From the NCBI RefSeq assembly GCF_003264115.1, contig NZ_CP021912.1, forward strand, positions 310,001-374,000: a DNA stretch of 64,000 bases, read 5' to 3'. Positions 30,593-39,262 of this stretch are shown here, piece by piece (the first letter of the stretch is position 1; every line of letters starts with the position of its first letter). The notes below the pieces were generated by a model. That model was not told where the DNA came from. It searched no databases and was given only the letters and a program-made list of their open reading frames with translations. A program made the translations under genes and the position numbers. The DNA is from Erythrobacter sp. KY5. GTDB taxonomy: Bacteria; Pseudomonadota; Alphaproteobacteria; Sphingomonadales; Sphingomonadaceae.

Positions 30593-30687
30593 CCGCAAAC
30601 GCGGGGCGGGCATGGGCGAATGGATGGAACCTCACCGATGATCGCCTGTTGTTAGGTCATGGAATATCCATCGCTTGGAGGACTATA

Positions 30688-31383
30688 ATGAAAAAATCAC
30701 GCATTCTTCTTTCCGCCATCGCAGCTGTCGCACTTCTCGGAACGAGCGCCTGTGTCACCGACCCGAACACTGGTGAGCAAAAGATCTCGCGCACCGCAAT
30801 CGGCGCTGGTGTCGGCGGCACGCTCGGCTATCTGCTTGGCGGAGTTATCGGCGGCAACACCGCCCGCATCATCGGCGCTGGCATCGGCGGTTCGGCTGGC
30901 GCGGTTGTCGGCAAGCAATTCGACGACCAGATCCGCGAACTTGACGAAGAGCTCCAGGGCACCGGGGTGGATGTCGAGGAAATCGGCGACCAGGACGCAA
31001 TTCTCGTCCGCCTGCCCGATGGCGTCACCTTCGCGAGCGGCTCTGCATCGATCAATCCGGGCTTTTACGATTCGCTCGATTCGGTCGCAAACAGCCTGAT
31101 CCAGTATCCCAACAGCCTGATCGACGTGTACGGCTTTACCGACACGACCGGTTCGGATGCGCTGAACCAGCGATTGTCAGAACAGCGCGCACAGGCGGTG
31201 GCAGATTATCTCGCGAGCCGAGGCGTTGCCCGCAGCCGCATGGAAACGCGCGGCTATGGCGAAAGCTATGACTATCTGCGCATCAAGACCGCCGACGGCG
31301 TGAACGAGCCGCTGAACCGCAGGGTCGAGATCAAGATCACTCCGATCAGTCAGGATGACGTGAACGCTGCCCGCGGGCAGTAA
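30688..31383 (+). CDS. Glycine-zipper OmpA-family outer-membrane lipoprotein
   Basis: The 231-aa protein has a lipoprotein signal with LLGTSAC. A glycine-zipper segment follows (alternating GxxxG around GAGVGGTLGYLLGGVIGG). A C-terminal OmpA domain contains FASGSASINPGF, DVYGFTDTTGSD and NRRVEIKI. It resembles YiaD-type lipoproteins that anchor the outer membrane to peptidoglycan. The ATG was fixed by the TGGAGGAC element seven bases upstream. A strong terminator follows. Confidence 0.92.
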   Translation: MKKSRILLSAIAAVALLGTSACVTDPNTGEQKISRTAIGAGVGGTLGYLLGGVIGGNTARIIGAGIGGSAGAVVGKQFDDQIRELDEELQGTGVDVEEIGDQDAILVRLPDGVTFASGSASINPGFYDSLDSVANSLIQYPNSLIDVYGFTDTTGSDALNQRLSEQRAQAVADYLASRGVARSRMETRGYGESYDYLRIKTADGVNEPLNRRVEIKITPISQDDVNAARGQ

Positions 31384-31407
31384 TTCGCTTCAAATCGAAG
31401 TAGCGAG

Positions 31408-31440
31408 AGGGCGGTCCTTGCGGGCCGCCCTTTCTATTTG
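31408..31440 (+). terminator. Rho-independent terminator after the OmpA-like gene
   Basis: A 10-bp stem, AGGGCGGTCC with GGGCCGCCCT (one G-U pair), closes a TTGC loop and is followed by TTCTATTT. It stands 24 bases after the stop. The tail touches the stop codon of the convergent phosphatase gene. Confidence 0.85.
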
Positions 31441-32210
31441 AGCGCCCTTGCGCGGTCGGCCAATCTTTCGACAGCGGCGGAATGAATTCCGCGCGCGCTG
31501 ACCAGAACGCCGAAATCGCGCGGGTCATGCTTGTTATAGGCAAGCGGATTTCCGAACGCGTCCGAAACCTGCGCGCCTGCTTCACGAGCGATCAGCGTGG
31601 CAGCCGCAATATCCCATTCGAACCCCCAGCGAAGCGTCGCCAGAAGGTCCGCGCGATCGTCAGCCACCATCGCGATCCGAAGCGCAATCGAATTGGGCTT
31701 CTCGACCGCGACGAGGTCTGAATCGGCGCTCGGCAATTGGTCTGTCGGCACGCGCGCCCCGGAAAACTGCGTGCGGGTGCTGGCCTTAAGTGGCGCGCCA
31801 TTGAGGGTCGAGCCGCGTCCGGCAAAGGAGAACCATTCTTCCTCGCGCGCTGGCGCTGAAAGCATTCCGATCAGCGGCTTGCCCGAACTGATCAGCGCGA
31901 CCGAGACGGTCCATCCGGTCCTGCCCCGAACATAATCGCGCGTTCCGTCGATCGGATCGACCAGCCAGATGAGATCGCTCCTCGTGCGAATCTTGTCGTC
32001 TGCGGTCTCCTCGGACAGCCACGCGGCGGCGGGCAACAGCTTGCCCAGTTCGCGGCGCAGGAAGGCATCGACGGCAAGGTCGGCTTCACTGACCGGATTG
32101 CCCGGCGATTTCTCCCATGTTTCGCACTCATTCCCGGCGCCAGGCCAGCGATCAAATGCGATGCGGCCCGCCTCGCGGACGATGTCTTGAAATGCTGCCT
32201 GATCAATCAT
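31434..32210 (-). CDS. Inositol monophosphatase-family phosphatase (CysQ/HisN/SuhB-like)
   Basis: The 258-aa Mg-dependent phosphatase has [35 protein letters not shown] and the late [14 protein letters not shown], covering the metal and substrate sites. Relatives act on inositol phosphate, PAP or histidinol phosphate. As cysQ is already present at 5015, this is probably a second substrate class such as HisN- or SuhB-type. Specificity is not readable from the sequence. Confidence 0.87.
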   Translation of the reverse strand: MIDQAAFQDIVREAGRIAFDRWPGAGNECETWEKSPGNPVSEADLAVDAFLRRELGKLLPAAAWLSEETADDKIRTRSDLIWLVDPIDGTRDYVRGRTGWTVSVALISSGKPLIGMLSAPAREEEWFSFAGRGSTLNGAPLKASTRTQFSGARVPTDQLPSADSDLVAVEKPNSIALRIAMVADDRADLLATLRWGFEWDIAAATLIAREAGAQVSDAFGNPLAYNKHDPRDFGVLVSARGIHSAAVERLADRARALK

Positions 32211-32341
32211 TGTGCGACTTTCGTAGGATGCGCCCTCGTGACGGCACTGAGGGCACTTTTCAAGTGCTCCAATCCATGCTTATGCGCTGCGCAAGAACCT
32301 CCTCCCCCACACCGATACGAGTCAAAAGGGATCACGCGCTC

Positions 32342-33541
<1,200 letters not shown>

Positions 33542-33544
33542 TCG

Positions 33545-33994
33545 ATGGGTGCTGCGGAGACCTCGACCGGGCGGTGCCTTTGCGGCGCAGTTCAGTTCGA
33601 GCTCTCCGCGCCGCCCGTTATGACACTCGCATGCCATTGCACCGGCTGTCGCAGGCTAACCGGCAGCGCCTATTCGGTGACAGGGGTCTACGCAAAATCG
33701 GCCTTCGCCGTGACCGAGGGGGAAACCGTCATCGGTGCGCTTCACGGCGAGGTGCGGCACCACTACTGTGATCGCTGCAAGAGCTGGCTTTTCACCCAGC
33801 CACCAGGGGCCGAAGTGGTGAATGTGCGCACCACGATGCTGGACGACCCGCCCGCAGCGCCGCCCTTTGTCGAAATCTACACCTCGCGGGCTTTCGCCTG
33901 GGCGCTCATCGGTGCGCCTCACAGCTACGAGGAGTTTCCGTCGCCGGAAGCATTCCCACAGCTCGCCGCAGAGTTTGGTGCTCGCGGCGATTAG
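33545..33994 (+). CDS. GFA-family (Gfa/CENP-V fold) zinc protein
   Basis: The 149-aa protein has the zinc-cysteine pattern of glutathione-dependent formaldehyde-activating-like proteins: [27 protein letters not shown], then [14 protein letters not shown]. Most such proteins lack a verified formaldehyde role. It begins three bases after sucC, although a functional link to sucC is not evident. The stop overlaps the convergent gene by four bases. Confidence 0.87.
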   Translation: MGAAETSTGRCLCGAVQFELSAPPVMTLACHCTGCRRLTGSAYSVTGVYAKSAFAVTEGETVIGALHGEVRHHYCDRCKSWLFTQPPGAEVVNVRTTMLDDPPAAPPFVEIYTSRAFAWALIGAPHSYEEFPSPEAFPQLAAEFGARGD

Positions 33995-34506
33995 TCCATC
34001 GGCTCTAAAATAAAGAGCAACTCGTTCCCGCTCTGCATCCTGACCGCCGCTACGAGACCTTCGCCGGGCTTCGTCGGATCGGTGCAGCGCAGTGTGAGCC
34101 CATGAAAATACGCCGCGCAATCCTCAATCGCGACGAGGCGAAAAGTCAGCATGCCATCCTTCTCCTCCCACCCGGTGAGGTCGGCATTGAAATGCTTGAG
34201 GCGCAAAACGAGCGTGCCTTCTTCCTCCATAAGATAGAGATGTTCGGTAAATTGGATCGCGCCATCCTCGTTCTGCTGAACGAATGTGCCGACCATCGTG
34301 CCGCCGGTCGGGGGCAGCCAGCTTTCGAGCGCAGGCGCGCCGCCGATTCCATCGCCAACCCACTGGCCGATCAGCCAGTCCATCCGGTCAAGCGTCGCGG
34401 GCGGAGACTGGAACCCCTCCTCCCCCACACGCGTTTCCTGAGCGGCGAGCGGCAGGGCGCCGCCAAATGCCAGAATCGCGAGCAGTCCGGTCCACAAAGG
34501 TTTCAT
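33991..34506 (-). CDS. Secreted DUF6265 family protein
   Basis: The 171-aa protein has a cleavable signal peptide (hydrophobic to about residue 22, cleavage near LAAQ). A DUF6265 domain follows (MDWLIGQWVGDG, SWLPPTGGTMVGTF, then LRLKHFNADLTGWEEKD). It is lipocalin-like in style and probably periplasmic. The function is unknown, and no enzymatic motif is visible. Confidence 0.8.
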   Translation of the reverse strand: MKPLWTGLLAILAFGGALPLAAQETRVGEEGFQSPPATLDRMDWLIGQWVGDGIGGAPALESWLPPTGGTMVGTFVQQNEDGAIQFTEHLYLMEEEGTLVLRLKHFNADLTGWEEKDGMLTFRLVAIEDCAAYFHGLTLRCTDPTKPGEGLVAAVRMQSGNELLFILEPMD

Positions 34507-34618
34507 GTTTTGCCTCCCTTACTTGCACGAAAGATGATGGACGAGGGCGGCAGGGATTGGCAAGGCAGACGGCGCACAAACATGCCTTGCATGGCCCCTA
34601 TGGACCGGCCCGCCCAAC

Positions 34619-34647
34619 TTGACGTTTACGTAAACGCAAGCTAGGGC
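34619..34647 (+). promoter_or_regulatory. etfBA promoter with a perfect 14-bp palindromic operator
   Basis: A -35-like TTGACG (34619-34624) is followed after 17 bases by a weak -10 (TAGGGC, 34642-34647). The spacer starts with the palindrome CGTTTACGTAAACG at 34623-34636. A repressor bound there would block RNA polymerase. The palindrome has the form of operators used by regulators of acyl-CoA or branched-chain amino-acid breakdown (LiuR-type), which would suit etf. The rest of 34507-34680 shows no gene. Confidence 0.6.
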
Positions 34648-34680
34648 GTGCCCAAGATTATACGACAGGAAGGAACTGCC

Positions 34681-35427
34681 ATGAAAATCCTCGTCCCCGT
34701 CAAGCGGGTGATCGACTACAACGTGAAGCCACGCGTGAAGCCTGATGGTTCGGGCGTGGACCTCGCCAACGTGAAGATGAGCATGAACCCGTTTGACGAG
34801 ATCGCTGTCGAAGAAGCGATCCGCATCAAGGAAGCGGGCAAGGCTGAGGAAATCGTGGCAGTTTCGGTTGGCCCGGCAAAGGCGCAGGAAACGCTGCGCA
34901 CCGCGCTCGCCATGGGTGCTGACCGCGCGATCCTCGTTGAGACCGATGAAGAGGTCGAGCCGCTCGCCGTTGCCAAGATCCTCAAGGCCATCGCTGACGA
35001 AGAACAGCCAGGCCTCGTGCTCCTCGGCAAGCAGTCGATCAGCGACGACAGCAACCAGACCGGCCAGATGCTCGCAGCTCTCATGGGTCGCCCGCAGGGT
35101 ACCTTTGCGAACACCGTCGAAGTCGACGGCGACAGCGTCATCGTGAAGCGTGAGGTCGACGGCGGCCTTGAAACGGTCAAGCTGACCACGCCAGCGATCG
35201 TCACCACCGATCTTCGCCTGAACGAGCCGCGTTACGCTTCGCTGCCGAACATCATGAAAGCGAAGAAGAAGCCGCTCGATACCAAGTCGCCTGCCGACTA
35301 CGGCGTCGACATCGCACCGCGCCTTACCACCACCAATGTCAGCGAGCCGCCGGTTCGCCAGGCCGGTGAAAAAGTCGAAGACGTCGCCGCGCTCGTCGCC
35401 AAGATCAAGGAGCTGGGGATCGCTTAA
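34681..35427 (+). CDS. etfB: Electron transfer flavoprotein beta subunit
   Basis: The 248-aa subunit of the soluble ETF heterodimer collects electrons from acyl-CoA and related dehydrogenases. It binds [40 protein letters not shown] and the [17 protein letters not shown] loop are typical. An AGGAAGGA element before the ATG at 34681 fixes the start. It is first in etfBA, 30 bases before etfA. Confidence 0.97.
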   Translation: MKILVPVKRVIDYNVKPRVKPDGSGVDLANVKMSMNPFDEIAVEEAIRIKEAGKAEEIVAVSVGPAKAQETLRTALAMGADRAILVETDEEVEPLAVAKILKAIADEEQPGLVLLGKQSISDDSNQTGQMLAALMGRPQGTFANTVEVDGDSVIVKREVDGGLETVKLTTPAIVTTDLRLNEPRYASLPNIMKAKKKPLDTKSPADYGVDIAPRLTTTNVSEPPVRQAGEKVEDVAALVAKIKELGIA

Positions 35428-35457
35428 GCGGCCCGGCTAAGGAGAAGGATAGACACA

Positions 35458-36390
35458 ATGAACACTCTGGTTCTGGTCGAACACGACAACACTTCTGTGG
35501 GCGACGCGACGCTTGCAGTGGTTACCGCTGCGGGCAAGCTCGGCGACGTGACCGCTCTGGTCGCTGGCAGCAATTGTGCTGGCGCTGCCGAAGCTGCTGC
35601 CAAGATTGCCGGCGTTTCGAAGGTCCTCAAGGCCGACAATGCCGCCTATGGCGAAGGCCTCGCTGAAAACGTCGCTCCGCTGGTGGCTGGCATCATGGAA
35701 GGCTACGATGCATTCCTCGCGCCTGCGACCACATCGGGCAAGAACATCGCCCCGCGCGTGGCTGCCATGCTCGACGTGATGCAGATTTCGGACATCCTCT
35801 CGGTCGAAGGCCCCAAGACCTTCACCCGTCCGATCTACGCAGGCAACGCAATCGCCACCGTCGAATCAAGCGACCCGAAGCTCGTCATTACCGTGCGCGG
35901 TACGGCCTTTGAAAAGGCCGCCGCTGAAGGTGGATCGGCGTCGGTCGAAGATGTCGCAGGTCCGGGCGATGCTGGCATCTCCAGCTTCGTCAGCCGCGAA
36001 GTCGCCGATGGCGGCGACCGCCCCGAACTGACCAGCGCAAAGGTCATCGTTTCGGGTGGCCGCGCGCTCAAGGACGGCGAAACCTTCGAGCAGATCATCA
36101 ATCCGCTCGCCGACAAGCTCGGCGCGGCCATCGGCGCTTCGCGCGCGGCGGTCGATGCGGGTTATGTCCCGAATGACTATCAGGTCGGCCAGACCGGCAA
36201 GATCGTGGCACCGGAAGTCTACATCGCGATCGGCATTTCGGGCGCAATCCAGCACCTCGCCGGCATGAAGGATTCCAAGGTCATCATCGCCATCAACAAG
36301 GACGAGGACGCGCCGATCTTCCAGGTCGCGGACATTGGCCTGGTTGCGGACCTCTTCAACGCCGTTCCGGAAGTGACGGACGCGTTGTAA
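35458..36390 (+). CDS. etfA: Electron transfer flavoprotein alpha subunit
   Basis: The 310-aa partner of EtfB carries FAD in its C-terminal domain and passes electrons to ETF-ubiquinone oxidoreductase. The FAD region [34 protein letters not shown] and [12 protein letters not shown] is intact. A GGAGAAGG element lies upstream of the ATG. A long hairpin follows the gene. Confidence 0.97.
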   Translation: MNTLVLVEHDNTSVGDATLAVVTAAGKLGDVTALVAGSNCAGAAEAAAKIAGVSKVLKADNAAYGEGLAENVAPLVAGIMEGYDAFLAPATTSGKNIAPRVAAMLDVMQISDILSVEGPKTFTRPIYAGNAIATVESSDPKLVITVRGTAFEKAAAEGGSASVEDVAGPGDAGISSFVSREVADGGDRPELTSAKVIVSGGRALKDGETFEQIINPLADKLGAAIGASRAAVDAGYVPNDYQVGQTGKIVAPEVYIAIGISGAIQHLAGMKDSKVIIAINKDEDAPIFQVADIGLVADLFNAVPEVTDAL

Positions 36391-36406
36391 GCAATCTAAG
36401 GAATGA

Positions 36407-36442
36407 AGGTGAAGACCCGCGAGCTACTGGGGGTCTTCACCT
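36407..36442. terminator. Hairpin between etfA and the convergent 70-aa gene
   Basis: Perfect 12-bp arms, AGGTGAAGACCC and GGGTCTTCACCT, enclose a 12-base loop. No T-run follows on the plus strand, while on the minus strand the tail is T-rich (TTCATTCCTT). It may terminate both converging transcripts. The stop codon of the minus-strand gene lies inside the right arm. Confidence 0.6.
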
Positions 36443-36649
36443 AAGTCCCCGCTTGAAGCGCGCTAGGGCGTCCGGACTCCCTTCAACTTCGATCCCTCTC
36501 GAAGTGCTCTTGATGTTAAGTCCAGATCGCCTAGCCAAGGACTTTATCTCGCGTTCTGCTGCCGACTTCATGTCGCGCTCCATTGCTCTCGCGAGGTCCT
36601 TTTGTGACCGGTATGTCCGGCCACCATACTTCATTTCGAACTTGATCAT
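36437..36649 (-). CDS. Small hypothetical protein (70 aa)
   Basis: I do not recognise this 70-aa basic protein. Residues 1-10 look like a strand ([10 protein letters not shown]). A long charged helix with [20 protein letters not shown] follows, then an alpha/beta end ([15 protein letters not shown]). It starts three bases after the DUF2188 gene, so the two form a unit. The surrounding DNA is more AT-rich than the flanks. A role with nucleic acid is conceivable from its charge, but this is only a guess. Confidence 0.6.
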   Translation of the reverse strand: MIKFEMKYGGRTYRSQKDLARAMERDMKSAAEREIKSLARRSGLNIKSTSRGIEVEGSPDALARFKRGLR

Positions 36650-36652
36650 TGG

Positions 36653-36877
36653 TCATCCCTTCGGCGGGTGGGGGTCGTTGCCGTAGCTCCATGCTTCGCG
36701 AAAACGAGCGTCTCGGCCCTGAATTCGAAGTTCGGCGCCCTCGCTCATTGCTCTGTCGCGGCCATAACTGATAGCTTCGGCTTGAGTGTCAAATGCCCGA
36801 CTAAGCCGGCCATTGCCTTCGCCTCGGACACCCCAGCCTTCGCCACTTCTTACTACGTATTGATTCTTGCCTGCCAT
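36653..36877 (-). CDS. DUF2188 domain protein
   Basis: The 74-aa protein matches the short DUF2188 pattern: a [15 protein letters not shown] hairpin, [15 protein letters not shown], then [20 protein letters not shown] and a PPKG end. The family is widespread, often on accessory DNA, and of unknown function. The ATG at 36877 follows a clear GAGGTAAGT element; a longer upstream reading would cross the divergent promoter. It is divergent from the XRE gene across 73 bases of AT-rich DNA. Confidence 0.8.
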   Translation of the reverse strand: MAGKNQYVVRSGEGWGVRGEGNGRLSRAFDTQAEAISYGRDRAMSEGAELRIQGRDARFREAWSYGNDPHPPKG

Positions 36878-36905
36878 ACTTACCTCGTTGCAAAGTTGCG
36901 ACTCG

Positions 36906-36956
36906 ATTGCTATCTCGCAATAACAGATAAATTGCATAGGTGAAATTGCATTGCAA
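36906..36956. promoter_or_regulatory. Candidate XRE operators in the divergent promoter
   Basis: Two inverted repeats with related half-sites lie here. ATTGC-6 bases-GCAAT is at 36906-36921, and TTGCA-T-TGCAA at 36946-36956 overlaps the TTG start of the XRE gene. More TTGC copies lie between them and just upstream (near 36891-36900). This layout suits a repressor that controls itself and the divergent pair. Confidence 0.5.
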
Positions 36957-37316
36957 GAGGGGAATCCAACAAGTGGGTTCGACAACGTTCAGTTTTTTGA
37001 ACAGCTCGACCTACATCGAACTGAGAAGGGCTTGACCTGGAAGAAGGCGGCCGATGCCGCCGGGGTAAGCGCTTCTACTTTTACTCGCATCGCGCAAGGA
37101 CGAAAACCGGACGTCGACACGTTATCGGCCCTATGTCGATGGGCTCGTTTAGATGCTAATCGCTTTGTTTTGGATGAAGCGTCACGTCCGGCGCGAAAAC
37201 CGATGAACGAAGCACTTGCACTTTTCAGAGCTGACCCAAATCTATCAGAAAGTGGGAAAGTGGCGTTGGAAGCATTGGTGCGAGAAGCCTACAAGCATTT
37301 CCGCGAAGGGGCGTAG
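36951..37316 (+). CDS. XRE-family helix-turn-helix transcriptional regulator
   Basis: The 121-aa protein has a Cro/C1-type HTH at about residues 16-70 (GLTWKKAADAAGVSASTFTRIAQGRKPDVDTL, cut here into its parts: recognition helix around STFTRIAQG). A helical C-terminus follows. The likely start is TTG at 36951 with AGGTGA upstream. Its stop shares one base with the metalloprotease start. XRE plus ImmA/IrrE pairs typically act as repressor and inactivating protease. Confidence 0.82.
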   Translation: MQEGNPTSGFDNVQFFEQLDLHRTEKGLTWKKAADAAGVSASTFTRIAQGRKPDVDTLSALCRWARLDANRFVLDEASRPARKPMNEALALFRADPNLSESGKVALEALVREAYKHFREGA

Positions 37317-37879
37317 TGGCAAAGACGGCGCTCAGATGGGGCTTCAAAACAGAGGCTAATGCGTGGGCGCGTGATTTGCGCTTGGAGATGGGCTTGAATC
37401 CTGCTGCGCCCTTATGTCCTTGGAAGCTCGCGAAATATCTAGAAGTGCCAGTTTACTTGGCGAAAGACCTGTTGTCCGGCGAGCAGTTAGCGCCTCTGGA
37501 GCCTAACGATAGTGGGATTCCCTTTTCTGCCGTCACGTTCTTCGAGGGCCCCACGGCATTCGTCGTACAAAGCACATTCGTCTCGAAGAAACGTCAAGCC
37601 GCTGATCTTGCGCATGAATTGGCGCACGTCTTGTTGCGTCACGATCCCTCCGCATTTGCGTGGATTGATGGACAGCGACATTACGACGACCTTGCAGAAG
37701 CAGAGGCAAAATGGCTCGGTCCGGCTTTGCTGATTTCAGAAGAGGCCGCACTTAGAATAGTAACAAACGGATTAAGTATTGCTGACGCCTCAGATGAATA
37801 CGCGGCTTCGAAAGATGTCGTGAGAATGAGACTCAACGTGACTGGTGCACAACGGAGGCGTGGCGCGAGAGCAGCATAG
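37316..37879 (+). CDS. ImmA/IrrE family metallo-endopeptidase
   Basis: The 187-aa protein has the zinc-protease motif HELAH at residues 100-104 and a downstream acidic ligand in LAEAEAKWLG. SxKKRQAADLA precedes the motif, as in ImmA and IrrE. Known relatives cleave a cognate XRE repressor on stress (ImmA-ImmR, IrrE-DdrO). The GTG start overlaps the XRE stop by one base. Codons such as AGA, ATA, GTA and TTA near the end are unlike the neighbouring core genes and suggest acquisition. Confidence 0.88.
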   Translation: MAKTALRWGFKTEANAWARDLRLEMGLNPAAPLCPWKLAKYLEVPVYLAKDLLSGEQLAPLEPNDSGIPFSAVTFFEGPTAFVVQSTFVSKKRQAADLAHELAHVLLRHDPSAFAWIDGQRHYDDLAEAEAKWLGPALLISEEAALRIVTNGLSIADASDEYAASKDVVRMRLNVTGAQRRRGARAA

Positions 37880-37905
37880 TCATCTAGCACCCACCTTCTG
37901 GCCGC

Positions 37906-39201
37906 CTACAAAAATCCCACAATAAAGTGCAGCGTCATCCCGACGAGCCCGCCGACAAGCGTGCCGTTGATGCGGATGAACTGGAGGTCGCGGCCGACCG
38001 CGCTTTCGATGCGGCCGGTGATGGTCGTCGCATCCCAGCGCTTCACCGTTTCCGAAACGAGCGTGACGATCTCCCCGCCATAACGCGTTGCGATGCCGAC
38101 CAGCGTGCGGCGAGCGAAGCGGTTGATCTGGACCTGCAGGCGATGATCCTGTTTGAGCGCTGCACCAAGGTCGGCAAGGCCATTGCGCATCTCCGCGCCC
38201 AGCTCGCTGTCAGGATCACGCGCACGGCGGATAAGCGACTGGCGAATACGCTCCCAGACGCCCAGCCACCATTCGGCCACAGCCGGATTTTCGAGCAGGT
38301 CGCGCTTCATGTCCTCAACGCGCGCGCGGGTCTCCAGATCATGCTGGAGGTCCTGAGCCAGCTTTTCGAGGCCTTCTTCCATCTTGCCGCGCAAGGGGTG
38401 GTCGGGATCGACCAGCACCTCGGCCAGAAGCTTGTAGAGGCCATCGAGCACATTGCCCGAAATCGTCTTGTCTAGCCCGGCCCAGCGCAGCACACCGGCC
38501 ACGCGGTTGTGAATGATCTCGCGAACCGTGTCCTCGTTATCCTCAAGCGTCAGGCCAGCCCAGCGGATCAGCCCGTTGATGAGCGGCAGGTGCCGATTGT
38601 CGGTCATCGCGTTTTCGAGCATCCGTCCGGCGAGCGGGGATACCTCGAGCTTTGCCAATTGCGCGCCAAGCCCCGAACGCACCTGATTGCCGAGCCTGTC
38701 CGGGTCGAGCGATTCGAGCACTTCAGCGAGCAATTCTGCCGCGCCGCCGGTGATGCGCGATCGCGTGTCTTCGCCATTGCGATCCGGACTTTCCACGAGG
38801 AAGTCCCCGACCGCTTTCGCCACGTTCATCCCGGCCATTCGCCTTGCGACCACGGCGGGCGTCAGGAAGTTCTCCTGAAGGAACTGCGCCATCGTGTCCG
38901 CGATGCGATCCTTGTTGGATGGGATGATCGCGGTGTGCGCGATTGGCAGGCCGAGCGGGTGACGGAAGAGGGCGGTTACTGCGAACCAGTCGGCAAGTCC
39001 GCCCACCATCGCTGCTTCGGCAAAGGCGTTGACGTAGCCCCAGGCCGGATGGCCCGTCACCGCAAGGGCGTGGGTCGAAAAGAACAGCACCGCCATTGCC
39101 AGCAGCAGCCCGGTCGCCGTCCAGCGCATCCGGCGCGCGCGGTCGGCGCTCAGCGGTTCTCCGCCAAACATCAAGGGTATAGGACGCGGTGTGCTTGCCA
39201 T
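37906..39201 (-). CDS. DUF445 family membrane protein
   Basis: The 431-aa protein has two N-terminal hydrophobic segments (LLLAMAVLFFSTHALA and the YVNAFAEAAMVGGLADWFAVTALF region, given in parts). A long soluble helical region follows, with a single C-terminal hydrophobic segment. The AEAAMVGGLADWFAV motif is the family signature. Function is unknown; YjiN of E. coli belongs here. It is convergent with the ImmA gene. Confidence 0.9.
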   Translation of the reverse strand: MASTPRPIPLMFGGEPLSADRARRMRWTATGLLLAMAVLFFSTHALAVTGHPAWGYVNAFAEAAMVGGLADWFAVTALFRHPLGLPIAHTAIIPSNKDRIADTMAQFLQENFLTPAVVARRMAGMNVAKAVGDFLVESPDRNGEDTRSRITGGAAELLAEVLESLDPDRLGNQVRSGLGAQLAKLEVSPLAGRMLENAMTDNRHLPLINGLIRWAGLTLEDNEDTVREIIHNRVAGVLRWAGLDKTISGNVLDGLYKLLAEVLVDPDHPLRGKMEEGLEKLAQDLQHDLETRARVEDMKRDLLENPAVAEWWLGVWERIRQSLIRRARDPDSELGAEMRNGLADLGAALKQDHRLQVQINRFARRTLVGIATRYGGEIVTLVSETVKRWDATTITGRIESAVGRDLQFIRINGTLVGGLVGMTLHFIVGFL

Positions 39202-39262
39202 CGTGCGCGGCTCTTAACCCGAAAGAGCGCGGGATGCCACGCCCTCAAGAGCTATCTGGCGA

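Noticed and set aside
30499-30687. N-terminal extension of the OmpA-like protein into the intergenic region
   Set aside because: The frame is open upstream, but only the ATG at 30688 has a ribosome-binding site and gives a lipoprotein signal.
36951-37879. XRE/ImmA pair as a classical toxin-antitoxin system
   Set aside because: The second protein is a zinc protease of the ImmA/IrrE type, with no RelE, HigB, HipA or COG2856-fused toxin motif; repressor-protease is the better reading.
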